From: Exiguobacterium antarcticum DSM 14480
GTDB taxonomy: Bacteria > Bacillota > Bacilli > Exiguobacteriales > Exiguobacteriaceae
NCBI RefSeq assembly: GCF_000685865.1
Contig: NZ_JMKS01000003.1
Location: 124,001-188,000 of the forward strand
DNA: 64,000 nt
Direction of reading: 5' to 3'
Of this stretch, positions 1-6,517 are shown one piece after another. Below the pieces are notes generated by a model. The model saw nothing but the letters and a program-made list of their open reading frames with translations. It had not been told where the DNA came from and searched no databases. Positions within the stretch are counted from its first letter, which is position 1. Every line of letters begins with the position of its first letter. The translations under genes were made by a program, and so were the position numbers.

Positions 1-280
1 AAAGAATCGCTGGAATCGCAAGGAACAAGGAGAAGACTGCTCCGATGACGATCGCAATTAACATCGCAAGCCAAGGACTTGCTGCACCTAATCCCATTTT
101 TGACAACGTCAAAGCGGAAACGATTCCTGAGAACGCACCCATGACCATCAATCCTTCAAGGGCAATGTTGACGACACCTGAACGTTCACTGAAGATTCCA
201 CCAAGTGCTGCAATAATTAATGGAGCCGAATAGGCAAGCGCAATTGGTACGACAATATAAAGTACTTCTAGAAAGCCCAT
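1..280 (-). CDS. nupQ: Nucleoside ABC transporter permease, second subunit (partial, C-terminus outside window)
   Basis: The minus-strand reading frame starts with ATG at 280 (MGFLEVLYIVVPIALAYSA) and runs off the left edge, so only about 93 N-terminal residues are visible. They contain hydrophobic membrane segments and the family segment GGIFSERSGVVNIALEG, typical of the YufQ/NupQ-type permeases that pair with BMP-family lipoproteins. The start overlaps the stop of the upstream permease by one base (TAATG), which indicates translational coupling. By family and context it forms half of the membrane channel that imports nucleosides with NupP, NupO and NupN. The exact substrate cannot be read from the sequence. 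Confidence 0.88.
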   Translation of the reverse strand, partial: MGFLEVLYIVVPIALAYSAPLIIAALGGIFSERSGVVNIALEGLMVMGAFSGIVSALTLSKMGLGAASPWLAMLIAIVIGAVFSLFLAIPAIL

Positions 281-1353
281 TATTTATCGGCTCCTTTCAC
301 TTTTTTGTCTTCTGTTTTTTTGACCGTAAACTTCTCAATTAAGAGACGGATGGCATAACCAGAAGCGACAAAGATGATGATAAACGCAATGATGATTTTA
401 ATTAACTCAGGTGGTATGCCAATCTGTTGCATTGAAAGACCACCGATATTCAGACCAGCAAACAGTAAGGCGGCAAGAACGACACCGATTGGATTGTTCG
501 CACCCAGTAAGGCAACCGCAATCCCGTCAAATCCTACGCCCGTGAACGAGGCATTCAACGTCATGTTCTGGAACGTCCCTAATCCTTCCATCGCACCAGC
601 AAGACCTGCGAACACACCTGAGATGACGAATGAGAGGACGATGTTCTTGTTGACACCCATACCGGCATACTCTGCTGCACTCTTGTTAAATCCAACAGCA
701 CGTAATTCGTAGCCGAGTGTCGTTTTCCAAAGGATGAACCAGAAGACGAGCGCTGCTAGTACGGCAATGAAAATCCCATTATGAAGACGTGAGAAGTCCG
801 TCAGTTCTTGTAAGAAAGGTGACGCCAAAGAAGCCGTCTCTTTCACTGACTCTGTCCGCTCGTTTTCAATTCCGATGACATGACGTAAGATATCATTGGT
901 TACATAAAGGGCGATATAGTTCATCATGATCGACGTAATGACTTCGTGAACATGAAAACGTGCTTTTAAAATACCCGGAATCGAGGCCCAAAGTGCCCCG
1001 GCGAGTCCTGCTCCGATTAGAGCGAGCGGCAGATGAATCGCGGTCGGGAGATCAAACTCGATCCCGATCCAAACCGCAACCATCCAACCGACCAAAACTT
1101 GTCCTTCAACCCCGATGTTAAATAAACCTGTCCGGAAGGCAAACGCAACGGCAAGTCCGGCAAAGATCAACGGAGCAGCAGCACGCAAGGTTTCACCGAT
1201 GCTATATGGTTCACCAAAAATACCGTAAAATAATTGATCAAATCCGTCAATCGGATTGTACCCACCAGCCAGCATGACGATCGCACCTACGACCATCCCT
1301 AAAATGATGGAAAGAATCGGAATCAAGATTCCGTAAAAACGTTCGAGTTTCAT
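280..1353 (-). CDS. nupP: Nucleoside ABC transporter permease, first subunit
   Basis: A 357-residue integral membrane protein with about eight to ten hydrophobic segments from residue 8 onward. It contains the family stretch AFRTGLFNIGVEGQ near residues 72-85 and a conserved cytoplasmic loop around residues 215-245. It belongs to the BPD_transp_2 permease type used by BMP/NupNOPQ nucleoside importers. An AGAGGAGG ribosome site lies inside the end of the ATPase gene, and the ATG overlaps that gene's stop (ATGA). It is expected to form the transport pore with the following permease. The lysine-rich C-terminus (KKTEDKKVKGADK) is cytoplasmic-looking. Family assignment is firm; guanosine or general nucleoside specificity is by analogy with B. 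subtilis. Confidence 0.93.
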   Translation of the reverse strand: MKLERFYGILIPILSIILGMVVGAIVMLAGGYNPIDGFDQLFYGIFGEPYSIGETLRAAAPLIFAGLAVAFAFRTGLFNIGVEGQVLVGWMVAVWIGIEFDLPTAIHLPLALIGAGLAGALWASIPGILKARFHVHEVITSIMMNYIALYVTNDILRHVIGIENERTESVKETASLASPFLQELTDFSRLHNGIFIAVLAALVFWFILWKTTLGYELRAVGFNKSAAEYAGMGVNKNIVLSFVISGVFAGLAGAMEGLGTFQNMTLNASFTGVGFDGIAVALLGANNPIGVVLAALLFAGLNIGGLSMQQIGIPPELIKIIIAFIIIFVASGYAIRLLIEKFTVKKTEDKKVKGADK

Positions 1354-2879
1354 GAACGACCGACCTCCTCTTTCTTACCGCCAGCCATCAAGAATCCTAG
1401 TTCGATCTCGTTTGTCTCTTTTGGATCGAGGAAGGCAACCGTTCGACCTTCATAAAGAACCGCAATTCGATCTGAAACTTGAAGAATTTCTTCTAGTTCA
1501 AACGAAATCAACAGAACAGCCCGGCCTTTTTCCCGTTCAAGAACCAATTGTTCATGAATGAATTCAATCGCTCCGACATCTAGTCCACGCGTTGGCTGTG
1601 CTGCAATCAGTAAGTCAGGTGAACGGTCAACCTCTCGGGCAATGATCGCTTTTTGCTGATTTCCACCCGATAAGGCACGAGCAAATGTTTCCGGACTTGG
1701 AGTTCGGACGTCGAACTTCTCGATTAAGGTTTTTGCTTTTTCCATGACCTGACCGTAGTTCATGATACCTGCTTTCGAATACGGTTGTTTGTAGTACGTT
1801 TGTAACACCATGTTATGCCCGATTGAATAATCCAACACAAGACCATGTTTATGTCGATCCTGTGGAATGTGTCCCACACCGGATTCTGTTACTTTTCGTG
1901 GTTTCAAGTTTTTGATTGACTTGTTATTGAGGAAAATTTCACCGCTATCTGCTTTACGAAGTCCTGTAATAGCTTCAATCAGCTCTGTTTGTCCATTTCC
2001 ATCAATTCCAGCGATTCCGACGATTTCACCAGCACGAATATCTAGGTTCAATCCATCGACTGACTTGATGCCTCGGCTGTCTTTTACGACCAAATTCTTA
2101 ATATCGAGCACAAGTTCTTGTGGATTTGCCTTGGAATACTCCGCATTAAAGTTTACTTCACGCCCTACCATCATCTCAGCTAATCTTGATTGGGTCATCG
2201 TTTCATCGATATCCACTGTGCCGATATATTTTCCGCGACGAATCGTCGTACAACGATCAGCTACTTCCATGATTTCTTTCAGCTTGTGGGTAATCAAGAT
2301 GATCGATTTCCCTTCCGCAATCAGTCGATTCATGATTTGAATCAATTCTTTGATTTCTTGTGGTGTCAAAACAGCTGACGGCTCATCGAAGATTAGAATA
2401 TCAGCGCCACGGTAAAGGGTTTTCAAAATTTCGACACGCTGTTGCATACCAACGGAAATATCTTCAATTTTTGCATCCGGATCGACGGCAAGGCCGTATT
2501 GTTCCGAGATTTGACGTACTTTTTCCCGAGCCTTTGCTCGGTCGATCTTAATACCGACTTTGGGTTCCGCACCCAAGATGATGTTTTCCGTCACCGTGAA
2601 ATTTTGAACGAGCATGAAGTGTTGGTGCACCATGCCGATTCCAAGATCATTCGCGACGTTCGGACTCGTAATATTCACTTTTTCACCACGTACACGAATC
2701 TCTCCAGCCTCAGGCTGATACAAACCAAATAAGACGTTCATCAGCGTCGATTTTCCGGCACCGTTTTCACCAAGTAAAGCGTGAATCTCACCTTTCCGAA
2801 GCTGGAGCGTGATGTTATCATTTGCGACGAAAGTGCCAAACTCTTTTCGTATGTTTAGCATCTCAATGACGTATTCCAA
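1350..2879 (-). CDS. nupO: Nucleoside ABC transporter, duplicated ATP-binding protein
   Basis: A 509-residue protein with two ABC domains in tandem, the arrangement used by nucleoside and sugar importers. The first domain has Walker A GENGAGKST (about residues 37-45) and Walker B DILIFDEPSAVLTP. The second has a variant Walker A GIDGNGQTE, in which the usual GKST lysine is missing, and the signature ALSGGNQQK. This asymmetric pattern is normal for the family. The start is TTG at 2879, chosen because GGGAG lies about 9 bases upstream; an in-frame ATG 18 bases downstream lacks a good ribosome site. The stop overlaps nupP by 4 bases. It powers import by the NupPQ channel. Confidence 0.94.
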   Translation of the reverse strand: MEYVIEMLNIRKEFGTFVANDNITLQLRKGEIHALLGENGAGKSTLMNVLFGLYQPEAGEIRVRGEKVNITSPNVANDLGIGMVHQHFMLVQNFTVTENIILGAEPKVGIKIDRAKAREKVRQISEQYGLAVDPDAKIEDISVGMQQRVEILKTLYRGADILIFDEPSAVLTPQEIKELIQIMNRLIAEGKSIILITHKLKEIMEVADRCTTIRRGKYIGTVDIDETMTQSRLAEMMVGREVNFNAEYSKANPQELVLDIKNLVVKDSRGIKSVDGLNLDIRAGEIVGIAGIDGNGQTELIEAITGLRKADSGEIFLNNKSIKNLKPRKVTESGVGHIPQDRHKHGLVLDYSIGHNMVLQTYYKQPYSKAGIMNYGQVMEKAKTLIEKFDVRTPSPETFARALSGGNQQKAIIAREVDRSPDLLIAAQPTRGLDVGAIEFIHEQLVLEREKGRAVLLISFELEEILQVSDRIAVLYEGRTVAFLDPKETNEIELGFLMAGGKKEEVGRS

Positions 2880-2904
2880 GAAAATCCACTCCCATGTTTA
2901 GTTT

Positions 2905-2935
2905 AAAAGGGGAGGTCGCAGTACTAGCGACCCCC
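2905..2935 (-). terminator. Hairpin between nupN and nupO (partial terminator or mRNA stabiliser)
   Basis: On the minus strand GGGGGTCGC and GCGACCTCCCC form a stem with one bulge around a 7-base loop, followed by TTTT. It sits between the binding-protein gene and the ATPase gene. In such operons hairpins here often let the lipoprotein be made in excess of the transporter; that role is inferred. Confidence 0.65.
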
Positions 2936-2944
2936 GCTTCCAGT

Positions 2945-4018
2945 TTATTTCAGTGATGCTTCGTATTCTTTAAATTCATCGTCAGTTCCTGGAACTGTGA
3001 TCTTGCCATCGATGATTTGTTTTTTGTAGTCTTCAACTTTTGTCAAGACGTCTTTCGCAATGTTGTCTTGTGAAGGAGCGATATCGACACCGCCATCTTT
3101 CAAGCCAAACTCTACGACTTCACCTGCTGGGAAGTTGCCGTCCTTCGTATCTTTTGACACTTGCTCAACTGCTGTATCAACACGTTTGACCATCGACGTC
3201 AACGTGACGTTTTCTGGCATACCTTCTTCGACTTGGTCACGGTCAACACCGATTACCCAAACATCTTCACCGTTTTTCTTACGGTTTTTCGCTTCTGTGA
3301 AGACACCTTGACCTGTTCCACCAGCAGCGTGATAGATGACGTCAACTTTTTTGCCGTACATGCCTGAAGCGATTGCTTGTCCTTTTTCAGCAGCATTGAA
3401 ATCTTCTGCATATTGAATTTCGATGTCTGCGTCCGGGTTAACCGCCTTGACACCGGCTTTAAATCCGTTTTCGAACTTTTTGATCAAGTCAGAGTTCACG
3501 CCACCAACGAATCCGACTTTATCTGATTTCGTCGTCAGACCGGCGACGACACCAACGAGGAATGATCCTTCGTTTTCTTTGAAGACGATTGAAGCGACAT
3601 TTGGTTTGTCGACAACCATATCGACAAGCGCAAAGTTGTTATCTTTGAACTGATCCGCTACTTTACCGATATCTTCAGCCATCAAGAATCCGATACCGAG
3701 GATCAAATCATATTTTGCACGTGCCAATTGTTGAAGGTTTGGTTGATAATCCGATTGTTTCGCTGACTGGAGGTACTTGTAGCCTGTACCTTCTTTTAAG
3801 TCATTGTCTTTACCGAATTTTTGAATCCCTTCCCACGCTGATTGGTTAAACGATTTATCATCAACACCGCCTGTATCTGTAACCATACCTACTTTGAAGC
3901 CCTCTTTTTCGTTACCGCCGCTTGAATCTTTTGAATCGTCGTTACCACCACATGCTGCGAGTACCGAACTCATTGCTAAACCTGTTGCTGCTAGTGCGAG
4001 AAGTGACTTCTTTTTCAT
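2945..4018 (-). CDS. nupN: BMP-family nucleoside-binding lipoprotein
   Basis: A 357-residue lipoprotein of the BMP/Med family (bmpA, YufN/NupN). The start at 4018 gives a classic lipoprotein signal (MKKKSLLALAATGLAMSSVL) with lipobox LAAC and lipidated Cys23. AGGGG sits upstream, and a longer in-frame start at 4048 is less likely. The mature protein shows the family sequence GGVDDKSFNQSAWEG near residue 60 and a GFVGG segment. It captures nucleosides outside the membrane for NupOPQ. It is paralogous to the lipoprotein at 5089-6105 along its whole length. A cre-like site lies about 95 bases upstream. A TTGACG hexamer at 4065-4070 could be a -35, but no good -10 follows it, so it may depend on readthrough from the GntR gene. 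Confidence 0.94.
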   Translation of the reverse strand: MKKKSLLALAATGLAMSSVLAACGGNDDSKDSSGGNEKEGFKVGMVTDTGGVDDKSFNQSAWEGIQKFGKDNDLKEGTGYKYLQSAKQSDYQPNLQQLARAKYDLILGIGFLMAEDIGKVADQFKDNNFALVDMVVDKPNVASIVFKENEGSFLVGVVAGLTTKSDKVGFVGGVNSDLIKKFENGFKAGVKAVNPDADIEIQYAEDFNAAEKGQAIASGMYGKKVDVIYHAAGGTGQGVFTEAKNRKKNGEDVWVIGVDRDQVEEGMPENVTLTSMVKRVDTAVEQVSKDTKDGNFPAGEVVEFGLKDGGVDIAPSQDNIAKDVLTKVEDYKKQIIDGKITVPGTDDEFKEYEASLK

Positions 4019-4110
4019 CTGAAATAATCCCCTTTCGAATATGGTCATACAAAGTTCCTGACTACGTCAAGCACCTGAGGCTGGTGATGAGGAGCGTTAC
4101 GTAGGTAGGT

Positions 4111-4124
4111 GGAAAGCGCTTTCA
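4111..4124. promoter_or_regulatory. cre-like site (CcpA) upstream of nupN
   Basis: GGAAAGCGCTTTCA matches the catabolite-response consensus TGWNANCGNTNWCA at all defined positions but the first, and its core GAAAGCGCTTTC is a perfect palindrome. It lies between the GntR gene and nupN, upstream of any nupN promoter I could propose. The match is seen directly; CcpA control is inferred. Confidence 0.6.
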
Positions 4125-4146
4125 GTAAAACTCCTAAAACGAGTGG

Positions 4147-4866
4147 TTAGACACGTTTACGGATGACATGGAAATCAAACTTATCCGCACGGAAATAGTT
4201 CGCTGAATAAAGAACGGATCGATCGAGTTCATCATAATGCGTTTGCCGCAATACGAGTAGCGGTTGGTCCGTATGTAATTGTTCAGCGATTTTCGGATCA
4301 ATCCGCGGCTCGATATGCGTAACCGCATGAGTGACACGACGTCCTAGTTCTTTTTCTAATGCGTCAAACAGTGACGTCGAGGACGTGAACTGTTCTTCAT
4401 TTTTAATATAATGGCTTGGAATCTTATCGACGCAATAGACGACAGGAACATCTCCTGCAAGTCGGATTCGTTCGATTCGATATACCAGTTCATCCGGACC
4501 CAGTTGAAAACGTTCCCGGTCCCGTTCGGTTGGTGGCACCATTTCTGATGACAATACTTCGGACGTCGGAATCATACCAGCGCGTGCAATCATCTCCGTG
4601 ACACTGTAGAGTTCTTCGATTCCGGAAGTAAATGGTGGTCTTGCATTGATAAACGTACCGACACCGTGTTTACGGATGACGATGTTCTCATCTTCAAGAA
4701 TTCGTAAAGCCTCTCGAAGAGTCGCTCGACTAACGCCAAGTTGCTTTGAAAGTTCAAACTCTGAAGGTAGTTTCTCGCCTTCCTTGTAAACGCCGTCATC
4801 GATGTCGGACTTGATTTTTTCAATCACACGTAAATAAAGCAAACGATGATCTAATTTAATCGACAT
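4147..4866 (-). CDS. GntR-family transcriptional regulator (HutC/UTRA subfamily)
   Basis: A 239-residue regulator. Residues 1-75 are a winged helix-turn-helix with the family pattern KLPSEFELSKQLGVSRATLREALRILEDE. The remainder is a UTRA effector domain with YRIERIRLAGDVPVVY and LLVLRQTHYDE segments. The start at 4866 follows GGATGGAG at normal spacing; a longer frame to 4935 is not supported. It lies between two nucleoside-binding lipoprotein genes, all on the minus strand, so the likely ligand is a nucleoside, a nucleotide or a sugar phosphate derived from them (inference). Palindromic sites sharing a 12-bp core flank its own promoter and recur ahead of the second lipoprotein gene, pointing to autoregulation and local control. 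Confidence 0.9.
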   Translation of the reverse strand: MSIKLDHRLLYLRVIEKIKSDIDDGVYKEGEKLPSEFELSKQLGVSRATLREALRILEDENIVIRKHGVGTFINARPPFTSGIEELYSVTEMIARAGMIPTSEVLSSEMVPPTERDRERFQLGPDELVYRIERIRLAGDVPVVYCVDKIPSHYIKNEEQFTSSTSLFDALEKELGRRVTHAVTHIEPRIDPKIAEQLHTDQPLLVLRQTHYDELDRSVLYSANYFRADKFDFHVIRKRV

Positions 4867-4904
4867 GACGCATCTCCATCCTCTATCTAGTTGTAACCAG
4901 TGCT

Positions 4905-4925
4905 CAGACTTCTGACGTATGAGAA
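4905..4925. promoter_or_regulatory. Putative GntR operator downstream of the gntR promoter
   Basis: A 21-bp imperfect palindrome (CTCANACNTC, central T, GANGTNTGAG), 8 of 10 pairs matching, containing CAGACTTCTGAC at 4905-4916. It lies just after the expected transcription start of the GntR gene, a position where a bound repressor would block elongation. Binding is inferred. Confidence 0.5.
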
Positions 4926-4939
4926 CTCCAGCCAAGATA

Positions 4940-4968
4940 AGTATATGATGCCGGACTCAATCCTGCAA
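4940..4968 (-). promoter_or_regulatory. Promoter of the GntR regulator gene
   Basis: On the minus strand TATACT (RNA read-out, 4945-4940) follows a 17-base spacer after TTGCAG (4968-4963). The -10 matches 5 of 6 consensus bases and the -35 only 3 of 6. It is flanked on both sides by copies of the putative operator. Confidence 0.45.
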
Positions 4969-4982
4969 TCATTTTGTAACAG

Positions 4983-5000
4983 GTTAGAAGTCTGACTTCT
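4983..5000. promoter_or_regulatory. Putative GntR operator upstream of the gntR promoter
   Basis: AGAAGTC-T-GACTTCT (4986-5000) is a perfect 7+1+7 palindrome. The minus strand reads CAGACTTCTAAC at 4994-4983, the same 12-bp core seen at 4905 and 6235. It lies just upstream of the proposed -35. Confidence 0.5.
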
Positions 5001-5039
5001 GGCGCTTTTGTAACCCTTTTCATAACGCACTTTCGTTTG

Positions 5040-5073
5040 GAAGAAAATAGGGCATTCTACCTAAGAATGCCCC
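5040..5073 (-). terminator. Terminator of the second BMP lipoprotein gene
   Basis: On the minus strand GGGCATTC and GAATGCCC form an 8-bp stem with a 7-base loop, followed by TATTTTCTTCC. It lies 16 bases after the lipoprotein stop codon and separates it from the GntR gene. Confidence 0.8.
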
Positions 5074-5088
5074 ACTCTGTTCCATCGC

Positions 5089-6105
5089 TTATTGTTCAGG
5101 AACGACTGTTTTCCCTTCAATGACCGCTTTTTTTGCTTGTTCGAGCTTTTCTACTGTTTGTTTCGACAATTTATCTGACTCGACCAAGTCAACCCCTTGC
5201 TCTTTTAAACCGTAACGAATCGTTTCTCCACCTTTAAGTTTTCCATCTTTCGCCGCGTTTGCTGTATCTTGAACGGCACGATCCACGCGTTTGATGACAG
5301 AAGTTAACGTCACGTCTTCAGGCATCCCTTCTTCTTTTTGATCACGATCGACACCAATCACTGATACATCTTCTCCATTTTTCTTTCGGTTTTTCGCTTC
5401 GGTGAAGACACCGTTCCCGGTACCCCCTGCTGCCGGGAAAATGATGTCAGCACCTTTTCCAAACATTCCAGCGGCGATCGCTTGTCCTTTTTCAGGTGCT
5501 GCAAAGTCTTCTGCATACTGAACATCGACTTTAATTTTTGGATTCACTGATTTTGCACCGGCTTCAAACCCCGCCCGGAAACGTTCGATGACATCCATCT
5601 TCATCCCACCAACAAAACCGATATGGTCCGTTTTTGTTTCCATCGCTGCAACGATCCCTGCCAAATAGGCACCTTCATTTTCTTTAAATGTGATGGAAGT
5701 GACATTTTTCCCGGAAACAACATTGTCAATAATCGCAAATTGAGTATCTTTGAATTGATCGGCAACCGTCTTGATGTCTTCATTAAACGTATTACCGATT
5801 CCGAACACGAGATTTTCTCCCCCACGTGCGAGACGTGACAGATTTGGTTGATAATCCTGCTGTGATTTAGACTGGAGATACGAGTATCCGTCATTTTGTG
5901 TCAGCTTATTTTCTTTTCCGTACGCTTGAAGACCTTCCCATGCCGATTGGTTAAACGACTTATCATCGATTCCCCCTTTATCCGCAACCATTGCGACGGA
6001 AAACTGTTCTTTTTTCGTTGAAGTATTCTCTTCAGAACCTCCACATGCTACTAAACTGACTGTTGCGACTGTCATCGCGGATACAAAGGCATACTGCTTT
6101 TTCAT
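5089..6105 (-). CDS. Second BMP-family nucleoside-binding lipoprotein (orphan paralogue of NupN)
   Basis: A 338-residue lipoprotein with signal MKKQYAFVSAMTVATVS, lipobox LVAC and lipidated Cys21. It is closely similar to NupN throughout: GGIDDKSFNQSAWEG, YLQSKSQQDYQPNL and ENEGAYLAGIVAA match the NupN segments position for position. ATGs at 6114, 6108 and 6105 are possible; AGGAG directly abuts 6114, so 6105 or 6108 is preferred. It has its own promoter and terminator, and no transporter genes follow it directly. It may feed the NupOPQ transporter with a different ligand range or act as a scavenging or sensing lipoprotein (inference). A cre site and a putative GntR operator lie upstream. Confidence 0.93.
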   Translation of the reverse strand: MKKQYAFVSAMTVATVSLVACGGSEENTSTKKEQFSVAMVADKGGIDDKSFNQSAWEGLQAYGKENKLTQNDGYSYLQSKSQQDYQPNLSRLARGGENLVFGIGNTFNEDIKTVADQFKDTQFAIIDNVVSGKNVTSITFKENEGAYLAGIVAAMETKTDHIGFVGGMKMDVIERFRAGFEAGAKSVNPKIKVDVQYAEDFAAPEKGQAIAAGMFGKGADIIFPAAGGTGNGVFTEAKNRKKNGEDVSVIGVDRDQKEEGMPEDVTLTSVIKRVDRAVQDTANAAKDGKLKGGETIRYGLKEQGVDLVESDKLSKQTVEKLEQAKKAVIEGKTVVPEQ

Positions 6106-6130
6106 CATAGCCATCTCCTCTTCCTTTTTA

Positions 6131-6144
6131 TGTGAGCGCTTTCA
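6131..6144. promoter_or_regulatory. cre site (CcpA) in the leader of the second BMP gene
   Basis: TGTGAGCGCTTTCA fits TGWNANCGNTNWCA at every defined position in both orientations. It lies between the proposed promoter and the start codon, where CcpA binding normally represses. The match is direct; the function is inferred. Confidence 0.7.
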
Positions 6145-6205
6145 TTATCTATTTGTGAAAAAGTCGCTCACGTACCTTCATGGGGTACGCCAACTCATAT
6201 GACTG

Positions 6206-6234
6206 AGTATGACAAAGATTTTTCATAAAATCAA
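6206..6234 (-). promoter_or_regulatory. Promoter of the second BMP lipoprotein gene
   Basis: On the minus strand TTGATT (6234-6229), a 17-base spacer and CATACT (6211-6206) fit a sigma-A promoter, 4 of 6 bases at each hexamer. The putative operator at 6235 abuts the -35, and the cre site lies downstream of the expected start. Confidence 0.45.
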
Positions 6235-6246
6235 CAGACGTCTGAC
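6235..6246. promoter_or_regulatory. Putative GntR operator ahead of the second BMP gene
   Basis: CAGACGTCTGAC contains the perfect palindrome CAGACGTCTG (6235-6244) and differs by one base from the copy at 4905. It touches the proposed -35 of the lipoprotein gene, so binding would block RNA polymerase. Confidence 0.5.
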
Positions 6247-6299
6247 AACTATTTTTGTGAAAACGGTTTACATTTTGATTTTTTCTTCAAACGCCACAA

Positions 6300-6310
6300 A
6301 AATGACAAAG
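6300..6310 (+). repeat. Left copy of the 11-bp target-site duplication of the IS
   Basis: AAATGACAAAG occurs here and again at 7956-7966 in the same orientation, bracketing the IS1182-type element. On the minus strand this copy is the 3' arm plus T-run (CTTTGTCATTTTTG) of the ftsK terminator. Confidence 0.75.
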
Positions 6311-6311
6311 T

Positions 6312-6349
6312 AGTGGTTTTTCTCTTAATCGGGAAGAACCGCTTTTTTT
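6312..6349 (+). terminator. Terminator-like hairpin at the left end of the IS
   Basis: AGTGGTTTTTCTC and GGGAAGAACCGCT pair over 13 positions, including G-T pairs and one weak pair, around a TTAATC loop. TTTTTTT follows on the plus strand. It would stop outside transcripts from entering the transposase gene. It could also act as an attenuator, because its T-run overlaps the arm of the next inverted repeat. Confidence 0.6.
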
Positions 6350-6453
6350 GTTCGCTTCGAATCGTTTTCCTGGGACAAGCATCGCGCCGCATCACTTCGC
6401 TGCTGGGTCGCTCCTGCTTGTTTTTCCCTAGGAAGCGATTTCGAGCGAACAAA
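6347..6453. repeat. Long imperfect inverted repeat in the transposase leader
   Basis: Arms of about 35 bases (6347-6381 and 6415-6453) begin with TTTGTTCGC and end with GCGAACAAA. They match with a few mismatches and one small gap around a 33-base GC-rich loop. The result is a roughly 107-base stem-loop between the IS left end and the transposase ribosome site. It may be part of the IS leader or a small repeat element inside it. Confidence 0.65.
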
Positions 6454-6517
6454 CGCTTTTTCTTTCACGCTTCCGGGTATACAACTAGCATAGATATTCG
6501 AAAGAGGAGGAATTCTT

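Noticed and set aside
4044-4070. TTGACG plus TATGAC as a nupN promoter
   Set aside because: The spacer is only 15 bases and the -10 is poor, so it is mentioned but not listed as a promoter.
6249-6264. A second cre-like sequence upstream of the orphan BMP gene (GTAAACCGTTTTCA on the minus strand)
   Set aside because: It misses two conserved consensus bases and the CG core is shifted relative to the flanks; too weak to list.
6249-6452. A 67-codon minus-strand frame in the IS leader
   Set aside because: It lies over the long inverted repeat, has no family features and no clear ribosome site; its codons reflect the palindrome.
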